49,979 bases of DNA from JALONO01 sp038209965. GTDB taxonomy: Bacteria > Bacteroidota > Bacteroidia > Cytophagales > Thermoflexibacteraceae. Below the pieces are notes generated by a model, which searched no databases, had not been told where the DNA came from, and worked only from the letters and a program-made list of their open reading frames with translations. The position numbers were made by a program, and so were the translations under genes. The stretch spans positions 1 to 49,979 of the forward strand of contig JBBQXF010000021.1 in the NCBI GenBank assembly GCA_038209965.1, written 5' to 3'. Positions 26,163-35,510 of this stretch are shown one piece after another (within the stretch, counting starts at the first letter, position 1; the number at the start of each line of letters is the position of its first letter).

Positions 26163-27350
26163 ATGAAAAAAATAACCCATTTATCTCTGTGCTTGGCATT
26201 TTTGGCCGCGTGTTCCGGTGAAAAAGAACAGCCTGCCCAAACTCAAATCAAGCAAGTTGATTTTATCGAGCTCACCGAACAACAGTTGGGCACAATGGAC
26301 ATCAAGTTCATCCAGCCCGAGCAAAAAGAAATCGCGTCCAATGTTTACCTGACCGGCAAAGTAGTTTCCCTGCCCAGTCTCAAGGCCACCGTGAGTGCCA
26401 ATATAGCTGGCAAAGTGGATAAAATATTTGTGGAAGAAGGCAGCTCGGTACGCCGGGGCCAAGCCCTGCTCACGCTCTCCAGCATGGCGCTGATCGAGCT
26501 GCAAAACGACTATTTGACGGCCAAGAGCGAAGAAGATTTTTTGGCCATTGAGTTTAAGCGGCAAGAGGAACTGATTAAGAACAATGTGGGGGCCCTGGCT
26601 GATTTCCAAGTGGTGGAAGCCAAGTTCAATGCGTCCATCAGCCGGGAAAAAGCCCTACGGGCCAAGCTGGAGTTGCTGCGGGTGGACGTAGAAAGTTTGC
26701 AAACCCCCAAAAACCCCAAGATCAATTCCACCCTCACCATCACCGCCCCGATCGATGGTTACGTGATCAACTTCCCGGTGGCGGTGGGCATGGTGGCGAG
26801 CGCGGAAACGACCCTGACTGAAATCGTCAATGTGGATCAGCTTTTGGCCGAAATTTCAGTGTTTGACAAAGATCTAGACCTCATCAAAGAGGGACAGACC
26901 GTGGACATTGATTTTGTCAATCATTCATATCAAACGGTGCAGGGCAAAGTAGTCCATGTATTCCGCACGCTGGCGGAAGACACCAAAGCCATCAAAGTCC
27001 ACGTCCAGTTTCGCACGCCCCCAGGAGCACTGGTGCTGCCGGGCATGACCGTGCGCGCGGTGGTGCAAAGCAAAAATCAAGGGCAGAGCATTGCCTTTAC
27101 TGTCCCGCTCTCCTCGGTGATGCAGGAAGATGACCAGTTTTATGTATTTGCCACCGATGGCCAAAAAGGCGCGGGCAATAAAATGATTATCCGCAAATTC
27201 AAAGTGGAAATGGGCAACAAGAACGAAACCGCGACCGAAATTATTTTCCCCAATGGCGCTCCCGCCAAGCTATCAGTGGCCCAAAACAATGTAATGGTAT
27301 TGGAAACCCAGCGCAAACAAATGAGTGGCTTGGGTGAGAGCGGGGAGTAG
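26163..27350 (+). CDS. CusB/CzcB-type periplasmic adaptor (membrane fusion) lipoprotein
   Basis: This 395-residue adaptor of the RND efflux system has a lipoprotein signal (HLSLCLAFLAACSGEKEQ, lipobox AAC), a barrel-sandwich segment (VSANIAGKVDKIFVEEGSSV), a helical hairpin (ELQNDYLTAKSEEDFLAIEF), a second sandwich half (TITAPIDGYVINFPVAVGMV) and C-terminal beta domains. It would couple the pump to the outer-membrane channel. The in-frame start at 26112 lies inside the pump gene; the ATG at 26163 directly precedes the leader and is chosen. A strong terminator follows at 27376. Confidence 0.95.
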   Translation: MKKITHLSLCLAFLAACSGEKEQPAQTQIKQVDFIELTEQQLGTMDIKFIQPEQKEIASNVYLTGKVVSLPSLKATVSANIAGKVDKIFVEEGSSVRRGQALLTLSSMALIELQNDYLTAKSEEDFLAIEFKRQEELIKNNVGALADFQVVEAKFNASISREKALRAKLELLRVDVESLQTPKNPKINSTLTITAPIDGYVINFPVAVGMVASAETTLTEIVNVDQLLAEISVFDKDLDLIKEGQTVDIDFVNHSYQTVQGKVVHVFRTLAEDTKAIKVHVQFRTPPGALVLPGMTVRAVVQSKNQGQSIAFTVPLSSVMQEDDQFYVFATDGQKGAGNKMIIRKFKVEMGNKNETATEIIFPNGAPAKLSVAQNNVMVLETQRKQMSGLGESGE

Positions 27351-27375
27351 CTCTGCCAGCGGCCACCAGTGACAA

Positions 27376-27408
27376 GGAGGCGGGCCGGCACCCGCCTCCT
27401 TTATTTTA
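27376..27408 (+). terminator. Intrinsic terminator of the metal-efflux operon
   Basis: A perfect 9-base GC-rich stem (GGAGGCGGG at 27376-27384 with CCCGCCTCC at 27391-27399) is followed by a T-rich tail, 25 bases after the adaptor stop codon. Confidence 0.9.
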
Positions 27409-27463
27409 TGATCGCTTTGGGTTACTTTGCATCCTTAACCCGTATTAATTTCAGAGCGCATTG

Positions 27464-28033
27464 ATGAAACCAGCCGCAATTGCCACGGAAGCAGATTTTG
27501 TGAATGCTCTGCGCAATGAGGAGCGCACGTTGATGAACCGCCTGTACAAGATGCACTTCCCAATGGTCTTGCACCTCGTTGGGCAAAACAGTGGCAGCGA
27601 AGCAGAAGCCAAGGATGTTTATCAGGAAGCTTTCTTGGTGCTGTACGAAAACTTGCAAAAGCCCGATTTTGAGCTCAGTTGCAAAATTAAAACGTACCTT
27701 TATTCGGTCAGTCGGCGGCTTTGGCTCAAACGCCTCACCCGAAAAAAAGGGCAGGCCGATATTCAGGATTTTGAAGAGTTTTTGCCTTTTGAGGACAGTG
27801 CAGCGGCGGTTACAGAAAACGAATTTCGTTTTCAGGCCATGGATGTTGCCTTGGGCAAGCTGGGTGAGCCGTGCCGGACCATTCTGGAAGACTACTACCT
27901 CAATGATTTCAGCATGGTGCAGATTGCCGATAAAATGGGCTACACCAATGCCGACAATGCCAAGACCCAAAAGTACAAGTGTTTGAATCGATTAAAGAAA
28001 ATAGCCGAAGGTATCAAAAATGTTGACCAATAA
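27464..28033 (+). CDS. ECF-type RNA polymerase sigma factor
   Basis: This 189-residue sigma-70-family factor has region 2 (SEAEAKDVYQEAFLVLYENL, then the IKTYLYSVSRRLWLKRL segment) and region 4 (LGEPCRTILEDYYLNDFSMV, then QIADKMGYTNADNAKTQKYK) as in Bacteroidota ECF factors. ATG 27464 is preferred to the TTG three bases earlier. The last 14 bases overlap the next gene, which carries an anti-sigma-like N-terminus and a protease domain, so the two very probably form a regulatory pair. The target regulon is unknown, possibly including its own promoter. Confidence 0.93.
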   Translation: MKPAAIATEADFVNALRNEERTLMNRLYKMHFPMVLHLVGQNSGSEAEAKDVYQEAFLVLYENLQKPDFELSCKIKTYLYSVSRRLWLKRLTRKKGQADIQDFEEFLPFEDSAAAVTENEFRFQAMDVALGKLGEPCRTILEDYYLNDFSMVQIADKMGYTNADNAKTQKYKCLNRLKKIAEGIKNVDQ

Positions 28034-29138
28034 CACCAACACCGAACGCATCGAACAGTACCTGGAAGGCAAACTCCAAGGTGCTGAACTGACCAGTTTT
28101 GAACAAGAACTGCAACAAAACCCAGCTTTGGCCCAAGAAATGGCCGAGTTTCAGTTGCTTTTGACTGATCTGCGGCACTATGGCCAGCGCAAGCAGATGA
28201 AAGCCCTGCTCGATGGCTTCCACCAGAACTTGGACCAGCGGGAAGTGGAAGTCGGTCTGGCCCGCTACCGCACCAATTTCCGGTTGCTTCGGCGCAAGTA
28301 TTTCCCCACCATTGCAGCGGCCGCTTCAGTGGCGTTGATCACAGTGTTTGGCACGCTGTTTACCTTGGACTACGTGCGCTCGCTCGAGAAAACCTCACAA
28401 ACCAACTACCGATCGCTATTGCGCAAAATCCAACTGAACCAGAACAAACTGAACAATTTAGAAAATTCATTGGATACGGCGGTGCTCAACTCAATAGCCA
28501 TTAACCGCGACCAATATTTGAAAGGTGGGGGCACTGGTTTTGCGGTATCGGCGGATGGCTACCTGCTCACGAGTTACCACGTGGTGAAAAAGTCGGATTC
28601 CATCTTCATTGAATCCACGGTTAGGCCCGATCAACGCTACAAAGTGGAATTGATCTTTGGCGACGAAGAAGCCGATCTAGCCCTGTTGCGGGTAAATGAC
28701 AAGAAGTTTACTACTTTTGGTAAAATTCCCTATATGCTGAAGCAAGATTTGGCAGATTTGGGCGAAGATATTTTTACGCTGGCCTATCCCCGCGAAGATG
28801 CGGTGTATGGTGAAGGCTCGGTCAGTGCCCGATCTGGCTTTGAGGGCGATAAAGCCGCCTACCAAGTGTCCATCCCCGTGAACCCCGGCAACAGCGGCAG
28901 CCCCGTTTTTGACGCAGCGGGCAATGTCGTCGGCATTATCAAGGGCAAGCAGCTGGAATCGGAGGGTGTGGCCTTCGCGCTCAAATCCCCGGCCATGCTC
29001 GCCATGATCGGCAAACTGCCGCCCGATACCTTGAAAGTACCCCTGAACCTGCCCCGAACCAACCGTTTGGCCGGCCAAAAGCGGGTGGCCCAATTGAAAA
29101 AAATCCAAGACTTCGTTTTTCAGGTCAAGGTATATTAA
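28020..29138 (+). CDS. Membrane trypsin-like serine protease with anti-sigma-like cytoplasmic domain
   Basis: This 372-residue protein has three parts. Residues 1-92 are helical and cytoplasmic, with IEQYLEGKLQGAELTSFEQE resembling the N-terminus of Bacteroidota anti-sigma proteins. Residues about 97-117 form one membrane helix. Residues 165-372 are a trypsin-like (S1C/DegS-like) protease with triad His187 (TSYHVVKK), Asp219 (EADLALLRV) and Ser292 (NPGNSGSPVF). No PDZ domain follows. It overlaps the ECF sigma gene by 14 bases. The simplest reading is that one protein tethers the sigma factor and senses envelope stress through its own protease. Confidence 0.9.
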   Translation: MLTNNTNTERIEQYLEGKLQGAELTSFEQELQQNPALAQEMAEFQLLLTDLRHYGQRKQMKALLDGFHQNLDQREVEVGLARYRTNFRLLRRKYFPTIAAAASVALITVFGTLFTLDYVRSLEKTSQTNYRSLLRKIQLNQNKLNNLENSLDTAVLNSIAINRDQYLKGGGTGFAVSADGYLLTSYHVVKKSDSIFIESTVRPDQRYKVELIFGDEEADLALLRVNDKKFTTFGKIPYMLKQDLADLGEDIFTLAYPREDAVYGEGSVSARSGFEGDKAAYQVSIPVNPGNSGSPVFDAAGNVVGIIKGKQLESEGVAFALKSPAMLAMIGKLPPDTLKVPLNLPRTNRLAGQKRVAQLKKIQDFVFQVKVY

Positions 29139-29508
29139 TGGTTCAACGGCCCTTTCGGTCACGTGACTAACCCAAATAAGTTTTTTGGTTCGCGGTGCTA
29201 TTCAACATTCACAAATCCACCACTGTACTGTTAAGATAGGTTAAAACTACTCTTGTGGTCGGAACGATGGCAGTTTTATCACTTACCTTCGAACTTTCAG
29301 GGGTTAAGGAATCTGTGCACATTGTATTTGGTGATCAGGCAAGACTGACTTTTTTCAATGCACCCGGGTAGCAGTTCGGATGGGCTAAACGCTGTCAACT
29401 ACTTGCTGGCACTTTTTTTGTCGTTAAATATTTTTGAGGTACTTCCCCTTTTGGATATAGCGCCAAACACATCCCTTGTAGTCAGATTAATGCTTTCAAA
29501 GACCTCTA
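29139..29508. other. 370-base intergenic region with a possible promoter
   Basis: No gene is supported here. TATTTTTG at 29429-29436 matches the Bacteroidota -7 consensus TAnnTTTG, and a TTG lies 23 bases upstream at 29403-29405. A transcript from it would have a leader of about 65 bases before the histidine kinase gene at 29509. Confidence 0.4.
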
Positions 29509-31563
29509 ATGGAACTTGTAATAGGCAATAAAATTACTAAACCAGTGAGTTATTTTGCCGACTCACTGTTTGTTAAGTTGCTAAGTGCAAAAAAAGTTGC
29601 GTTGAGCTTTTTCTTTTTGATTGGTTTTGCGGTGGTGGGCCCGGCTCAGCCCCGATTTGACGACCCAGCCTATTACACCACTGTCCTTGATCAATTTGAG
29701 GCGACCCCCAACAAGGAAAAGGCAATCATTTCAGCCTGTGACAGCATTATCACCTACGGCACTAGTACAGAGAGAAGCTTGCAGTTGATGTTCCATTTTT
29801 TGCACTATTTGAAGGCCGCACAAAAGCCAATCCCCTACAAGCTTTACTTGGCAATGGGCACCCACTACAACTACGGGGGTAATGGGGCCATCTTGGCGAT
29901 GGACAATGTACTCATGGCGCTCCGGCAACCCGAAATTAAACAAGATCAATTTGCCTTGATCAACGCTCATTATCAACTGGGCTATTTGTTTTATCACGCG
30001 CAGGACTATGACGAGGCCATCAAGTATTTGATCATGGCGGAAAAAAATCCCGAACATATTTACTTAGCCCCAAAGAAAAGTATTGGGCTGTACAACACAT
30101 TGGGGTTGGCATTCTTTAAAACCAACCAATTTGCTCAAGCCGAAAAGTACTATTTGAAAGCCATTGCCACCGCAACCGTAGAGAAAGACACTTTTTTAAT
30201 TGGGCTGGCCCAAGGCAATTTGGGTTTTCTTTACCTCAAGCAAAAAAAATACAATGAGGCGCTGATTTTGCTCAGTAGAGACGTGCGAATAAGTATCCAA
30301 TTTAAGGAATATGGCAGTGCAGTACTTTCATTGTGCGATATGGTAGGGATTTATTTGGAGACCAGGGAATTGAAAAATGCCGAAGCAAAACTCAGCCAAG
30401 CTTTTTCATTGTTAAAAAATATTGAGCGGGAAATGATAAAGTTGCCGGCTTTTTATCATTTGTACGACGTTGCCTCGGTCTATTACGAAACCATTGCCGA
30501 GTACGAAAAGGCTTTGTATTTCAAAAAAGCGGGCCAGCTTGCCAAAAACGAAGAATTGGACACTGTCTCGCGCCAAAATTTGCAAAATATCAAGTTCCGG
30601 TTTCAAGAGGAGGAAAATTTGCTGGCCATCGGGGAACTCACCCAGCAAAAGAAAGAACAAGACTATTACTTTTATTTTATTGTTTTTTGCTTGGCGGCCA
30701 CTATTGGATTCGTGCTATTGGGGGCGCAGAAATACATGGAAAAGAAGCGTTCCAACCGCGTATTGATCCAGTACAATCAAGAAATTCTCGCTCAAAAAGA
30801 ACAATTGACCGCCCAAGGGGCGATCTTGCAGGCCCAAAATGCCACAATTCAATTGCAAAACGAAGATTTGCAACGTGCCAATCAAACCAAAAGTAAATTG
30901 TTTGCCCTGATTGGCCATGACTTGCGAGCGCCCTTGAGTTCACTCAAACTAATGATCGATGCTTTCAAAGAAGGGGATTTCACTGCCCAGGAACTGCAAG
31001 ATGCCCTTCCATTGGTGAATGACCAATTGGTAAGCACCTTAAACCTGACGGACGATCTGATGTACTGGGGGCGGGTCCAACTGGAGGGAATGAGCCTGAA
31101 CCCCCAAGAAATTGCGGTACCAGTGTTTATCGAGGATATGGCCCAAGGATTGCGGCCGTTGGCACTGGCCAAGCAGATCGCCATTGAAGTAGCCGTGTGC
31201 CCAGCGGCCAACAAGGTAAGGGCCGATGTGGACATGGTGAAAGCCGTGTTTCGCAACCTCATCTCAAATGCCATCAAGTTCAGTCACGAAAAAGGAACGA
31301 TCGGGCTTCAAGCCGACAACAGTGCTGATGGCAAATCGATCACTTTTACCGTCGCTGATCAAGGAATGGGCATCGCGCCCCAAAACCTGAAAAAATTGTT
31401 TGGCAACAGCAACTTCACCACCAAGGGGACCAAGGGCGAAAAGGGAACAGGATTTGGGTTGATGCTCTGCAAAGATTTTGTGAATTTGAACGGGGGTGAA
31501 ATTTGGGCCGATAGTGAACTGGGCCGGGGCACCACCATTTATTTTACCCTTCCCACAATTTAG
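29509..31563 (+). CDS. Histidine kinase with exported TPR sensor domain
   Basis: This 684-residue protein has an N-terminal leader (VALSFFFLIGFAVVGPAQ), about six TPR-like units (residues 90-350), one membrane helix near 386-405, a coiled coil (QEILAQKEQLTAQGAILQAQ and on), a HisKA box with phosphoacceptor His470 (LIGHDLRAPLSSLK), and an ATPase domain with NLISNAIKFS, DQGMGIAP and GTGFGLMLCKDF. It is a complete sensor kinase. No response regulator gene is adjacent and no receiver domain is fused, so it is an orphan. The signal sensed by the TPR domain is unknown. Confidence 0.94.
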   Translation: MELVIGNKITKPVSYFADSLFVKLLSAKKVALSFFFLIGFAVVGPAQPRFDDPAYYTTVLDQFEATPNKEKAIISACDSIITYGTSTERSLQLMFHFLHYLKAAQKPIPYKLYLAMGTHYNYGGNGAILAMDNVLMALRQPEIKQDQFALINAHYQLGYLFYHAQDYDEAIKYLIMAEKNPEHIYLAPKKSIGLYNTLGLAFFKTNQFAQAEKYYLKAIATATVEKDTFLIGLAQGNLGFLYLKQKKYNEALILLSRDVRISIQFKEYGSAVLSLCDMVGIYLETRELKNAEAKLSQAFSLLKNIEREMIKLPAFYHLYDVASVYYETIAEYEKALYFKKAGQLAKNEELDTVSRQNLQNIKFRFQEEENLLAIGELTQQKKEQDYYFYFIVFCLAATIGFVLLGAQKYMEKKRSNRVLIQYNQEILAQKEQLTAQGAILQAQNATIQLQNEDLQRANQTKSKLFALIGHDLRAPLSSLKLMIDAFKEGDFTAQELQDALPLVNDQLVSTLNLTDDLMYWGRVQLEGMSLNPQEIAVPVFIEDMAQGLRPLALAKQIAIEVAVCPAANKVRADVDMVKAVFRNLISNAIKFSHEKGTIGLQADNSADGKSITFTVADQGMGIAPQNLKKLFGNSNFTTKGTKGEKGTGFGLMLCKDFVNLNGGEIWADSELGRGTTIYFTLPTI

Positions 31564-31681
31564 GTGCGGCCAACTCCAAACCGTCCGACTTACTTTTTGA
31601 ATGGACAGTAGCGTTGGTGGTTTGCCACAGGATACCTATTTTGCAGCCCGGTATAAAGGATCCCCGCACAATCAAGCCCGA

Positions 31682-32140
31682 ATGGAAAACAGCCCCAACA
31701 TCACTTGGCAAGTAAAGCCGTTTGACGAACTGTCCGTCCATGAACTATATGCCATCCTCCAGCTTCGCAGTGCCATTTTTGTGGTGGAGCAGCAGTGCAT
31801 TTTTTTGGACATGGACGACAACGACCAAAAAGCCCAGCATTGCATGGGCTGGGTCGATAGCGAACTGGTGGCTTGCACCCGCCTGTTTGCCCCGCAGGTC
31901 ATGTATGCCCAGGCGAGCATTGGGCGGGTGGTGGTGGCCTCCCGGGTGCGGCGGTTTGGTATCGGCAAAGCATTGATGCGCACTTCGATCCAATACTGCC
32001 AAACCTTGTTCGGCCCATCGCCCATCAAAATTGGGGCCCAGCTTTATCTTCAGCAGTTTTACGAAGGGTTCGGCTTTCGGCCCATCAGCGAAGTTTATTT
32101 GGAAGATGATATTTTGCATATTTATATGGAACTCAGCTAG
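31682..32140 (+). CDS. ElaA-type GNAT N-acetyltransferase
   Basis: This 152-residue protein carries the ElaA signature ELSVHELYAILQLRSAIFVV followed by EQQCIFLDMDDND. The acetyl-CoA loop comes next (SIGRVVVASRVRRFGIGKAL), then LYLQQFYEGFGFRPISEVYL. GNAT enzymes acetylate small molecules or proteins; the ElaA substrate is not established. An ATG at 31601 would add 27 unconserved residues, so 31682 is used. It follows the kinase gene by 118 bases and may have its own promoter. Confidence 0.92.
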   Translation: MENSPNITWQVKPFDELSVHELYAILQLRSAIFVVEQQCIFLDMDDNDQKAQHCMGWVDSELVACTRLFAPQVMYAQASIGRVVVASRVRRFGIGKALMRTSIQYCQTLFGPSPIKIGAQLYLQQFYEGFGFRPISEVYLEDDILHIYMELS

Positions 32141-32336
32141 TCAACCGGCGATTGTGCGAAACTGATGGCATTTTATGCGACCCAACAATTTGTCGCTGAG
32201 GCTGATTTTTTGTCGAAAAAAATGGCGGATGTTGCAACCCGTAAAGTAAGGTTGACCCAGTAAAAATTCCTTCCCCGGCCTCAAACGGCTTGTTTTACCA
32301 TTGGTTTTAGCAATCACCATCCCCACCCGCCCAACA

Positions 32337-32375
32337 AAACGGGGTTCGAGCGCAGCCAGCACTTGAACCCCGTTT
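32337..32375 (-). terminator. Probable terminator of the S9 peptidase gene
   Basis: A perfect 11-base stem (AAACGGGGTTC at 32337-32347 with its complement at 32365-32375, 17-base loop) lies 21 bases beyond the peptidase stop codon. The T-tract on the minus strand is short, so efficiency is uncertain. Confidence 0.55.
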
Positions 32376-32395
32376 GCTTCGGACAAACTGCCCGG

Positions 32396-35296
32396 TCAAT
32401 TACCGCCGCCAGACTGGGGCTTGGCTTCGGCGGGTTTTTCTTCCAGCTCAAAACCATAGTTGATCCCTTTTTCAACAGCAGGCACCCCTTGGCTCATCCA
32501 GACGGGCGCGGGCGCACCCATGAGGTAGTGATCAAAAAATTGCTGCATCCGCACAGAGAGATCTTTGCGGTTCTTGCGTTGGATCAGGTTGTGGTCTTCG
32601 CCGTTATAATTGAGCAGCCACACCGGTTTTTGCAACCGGCGCAGGGCCATGAACGTCTCGATGCCTTGGTACCACGGCACAGATCCGTCTTGGTCGTTGT
32701 GCATCAGCATCAGTGGGGTCTGGATCCGGTCGGCTTGGAACAGCGGGGAGTTTTGGAGATACAGCAGCGGTTTTTCCCAGATCGTACCGCCGATGCGGCT
32801 CTGGGTGCGCTCGTATTGGAACTGGCGGCTCAGGCCCGTGCCCCAGCGGATGCCCCCGTACGCACTGAACATATTGACCACCGGTGCACCCGCCATGGCA
32901 GCCCGAAACAGTTTGGTCTGGGTGATGAGGTAGAGCGTCTGGTAGCCGCCCCAGCTCTGCCCTTGGAGGCCCAACCGATCCTTGTCGACAAATCCTTTCT
33001 CGAGTAAGCTGTGGACTCCGCTCACGATGGCATCATAAGCGCTTTGTCCCGGATAGCCAATGGCATAGGGAATATCGGGGATGAATACTAGGTAGCCCCG
33101 GCTGGTGTACTCCGACGGGCGGACAGTGGACGGGGTAGGGGCCGGGGTAATGTGGCGGTAGAGCGTTTCGCTCAGCCGTTCATAAAAATAACTGATCATC
33201 GGGTATTTTTTGGCCGGATCAAAATTTTCGGGCTTGTAGAGCAGCCCCTCGAGCATTTCGCCGCTGAGAGAAGTCCAGCGCACCAGTTCCACCGTGCCCC
33301 AGAGGTAGTCGGCCTGCTGCGGGTTGGCAGTGCACAGCTTGCGCAAGCTCTTGAATGACAGGTCGGTGAGGTGCAAATCGGGGAAATCTTGGAACGTTTC
33401 GCGCGTCACCAATAAATCACTGCTGTTGCGGGCCTTGCGCGGGTACCCAAAACTGGCGGGCTGGGAGGTCAACAAGGTAGTACTGCCGCCCTTGGCCGCT
33501 ATATTGAGACTGGCGAAGCCATCGTAACGGGTTTTTTCGTCAAACCGATCGAGCAGCAATGGCTTGGTGGGGTCAATAAAACGTTCGTCGGGATCCAGTC
33601 GCAAATAACGGGAACGGGTCAAAAGTTCGCGACCTTGGGTGAGGCGCACAGGGGCGCGGCGGTTCTCGGGGTCAAATGACCAAATATCATAGCGGTCATA
33701 CAAGTACAGCTCCCTGTCGCCCGTGGACCAGCCGGCTGCGCCATAATCACTCGGACTATCAGGCACGTCGTTCTGTTCATCATAAAACTGAACGGCCCGG
33801 TTGTCCGATATTTTAAACCGCCGCTGACTGGCCACCGAATAGACGTGCCAAGCAGTGTCGGCAGTGTCGAACCAGTAGAGGTAATTGGCCCCGGGGGAAA
33901 ACCGGGCTTGGGCATCCAGCTTTTTGGCCACCAGTTGGCGTTGGCCGGTGCGGAGATCGACCAGATAGACATCGTTGGCCGTTTCGCCCCAAGTTGAGGT
34001 GCGGCGATAGGGCAGGTTGCTGATCCCCAAGGCGATATTGGCATTGCCCTCGTTGCCCAGCACCAGCGTGGGCACTTCAGGGCTGGCCAATTGGATAATT
34101 GTTTTATCGGCCAAATGGGCCACGGCCCAGTAGCCGCGTTTTTTCTCTTCTTCCAGTTGGCGGTTTTGTTGGGGATAAATGTACCCATCCTGCCAGTTCC
34201 ACACCTCCACGTTCACTACCTCCTCGGGCAGTTTGGTGGTGTCGGCCAATAGGGGCTGCGGCGCCGTGCCAAAATACAACTTGCTGCCATCTTTGGCAAA
34301 ATTGGGGGCGGTGTGTTCGCTGATGAGCCAGCCTTTGGGCTTGAATGAAGCCGTGCTGTCGGCTAGCACTTGGGCCGAATCTTGGTCGCTGCGCCAATGC
34401 CGCAGCTCATACTGGCGGATCTGGGCCTTGCTGGAGTCGCGGTCGGTAACGAAGGCCAGTTGGGTGCCATCCTCGGTCAGGGCCAAGTTTTTGTATTTTC
34501 CCTTGCCCCGGGTCATGGGCCGTAGTTGTTCTTTGTCAAGATCATACACATACACGCCTGCCAGCAGCGCGCTGTCGTTGCCCGTAGTGACCAAGGCCAT
34601 CGTTCTGCCAAACTTGGCAAAAGCATAATCGGTCACAAAGGGGAATGTTTGATCCTTGCCCGTTTTGAGGTTGCGCAGGGTGAGCTTGGTGCCATTTTCG
34701 GCACTTTCTTTCTTGGGGGCCTTTTTGGGTTTTACCGGGGTGGGCACCACCGCTTTTACGGTATCGGGCTTGGCATTGCCGTCCTTTTTGGCCTCGATCT
34801 TTTTGGGCATTTCGGGTTCGGCCAGCCAAGCCACCCAGCCCCCCGCTCGCTCGGGCAATTTGAACGACTTGATGTCGGCCCATTTGGTTAGCCGGTTGGT
34901 GGCCAGATCGTACAGCCCCAATGAATCTTTGGGCAGTTCATCGGCTTTTTTCTTCTTGCGCTTGGCGGCCTTGGTGTCTTCCAACCGGGGCTTGATCTTG
35001 AAAACGGCATGGCTCTCGTTTTCGGTCAAACGGGCGGCATAGCCCCGGGGCACGGAATCTAGCCGGGGCGATTTGAGGTGTTGGATCAGCAGTTTGCCAT
35101 CGCCTTCCTGGGGGTTAATGGCGTACACCGCCCACTGGCCATTGGTGGACAGTTGCGGCTCATCGACCAACTTCCAGTCATTATAGACGGAGTGGGTCAG
35201 CATTTTTTTGATGATGGGGGCTGGCTTTTTCTTTTGCCCCAGCATGGGGAGCGCTATCAAGCAAAGCAGCAGGGAAAATGGTAAAAGAAACTTCAT
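32396..35296 (-). CDS. S9 family (prolyl oligopeptidase-type) exported peptidase
   Basis: This 966-residue protein has a signal peptide (MKFLLPFSLLLCLIALPMLG), a long beta-propeller-like region (about 40-650) and an alpha/beta-hydrolase peptidase domain. The catalytic triad is visible as Ser781 (GLQGQSWGGYQT), Asp870 (MHNDQDGSVPWYQG) and His902 (NGEDHNL). A Lys/Ala/Pro-rich insert (VVPTPVKPKKAPKKESAENG) lies near residue 185. S9 peptidases of this build cleave short peptides in the periplasm, often after proline. It is divergent from the aminotransferase gene across 214 bases. Confidence 0.93.
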   Translation of the reverse strand: MKFLLPFSLLLCLIALPMLGQKKKPAPIIKKMLTHSVYNDWKLVDEPQLSTNGQWAVYAINPQEGDGKLLIQHLKSPRLDSVPRGYAARLTENESHAVFKIKPRLEDTKAAKRKKKKADELPKDSLGLYDLATNRLTKWADIKSFKLPERAGGWVAWLAEPEMPKKIEAKKDGNAKPDTVKAVVPTPVKPKKAPKKESAENGTKLTLRNLKTGKDQTFPFVTDYAFAKFGRTMALVTTGNDSALLAGVYVYDLDKEQLRPMTRGKGKYKNLALTEDGTQLAFVTDRDSSKAQIRQYELRHWRSDQDSAQVLADSTASFKPKGWLISEHTAPNFAKDGSKLYFGTAPQPLLADTTKLPEEVVNVEVWNWQDGYIYPQQNRQLEEEKKRGYWAVAHLADKTIIQLASPEVPTLVLGNEGNANIALGISNLPYRRTSTWGETANDVYLVDLRTGQRQLVAKKLDAQARFSPGANYLYWFDTADTAWHVYSVASQRRFKISDNRAVQFYDEQNDVPDSPSDYGAAGWSTGDRELYLYDRYDIWSFDPENRRAPVRLTQGRELLTRSRYLRLDPDERFIDPTKPLLLDRFDEKTRYDGFASLNIAAKGGSTTLLTSQPASFGYPRKARNSSDLLVTRETFQDFPDLHLTDLSFKSLRKLCTANPQQADYLWGTVELVRWTSLSGEMLEGLLYKPENFDPAKKYPMISYFYERLSETLYRHITPAPTPSTVRPSEYTSRGYLVFIPDIPYAIGYPGQSAYDAIVSGVHSLLEKGFVDKDRLGLQGQSWGGYQTLYLITQTKLFRAAMAGAPVVNMFSAYGGIRWGTGLSRQFQYERTQSRIGGTIWEKPLLYLQNSPLFQADRIQTPLMLMHNDQDGSVPWYQGIETFMALRRLQKPVWLLNYNGEDHNLIQRKNRKDLSVRMQQFFDHYLMGAPAPVWMSQGVPAVEKGINYGFELEEKPAEAKPQSGGGN

Positions 35297-35510
35297 GGAG
35301 GTATATTAAAGAAATGTGAACGGATTGAACGGGCTGAAAGGTAGAAAAATGCAGGGAGAAAACCTTGGTTGGTGAAGAGTGAGGGAATGGATCAACAATA
35401 TTAAATTTTGCCTAACTTGGCCCTAAATTCGGGATACTGGGTTTTGACAGGTTAATTTTGGGTTAAGAATCCACTGCACCCGCACTGACAAACCAGCTTG
35501 TCCCAATTTT

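Noticed and set aside
32336..32376. tRNA-like GGTTCGA sequence
   Set aside because: The match belongs to an 11-base terminator stem after the S9 peptidase gene; no cloverleaf can be drawn around it.
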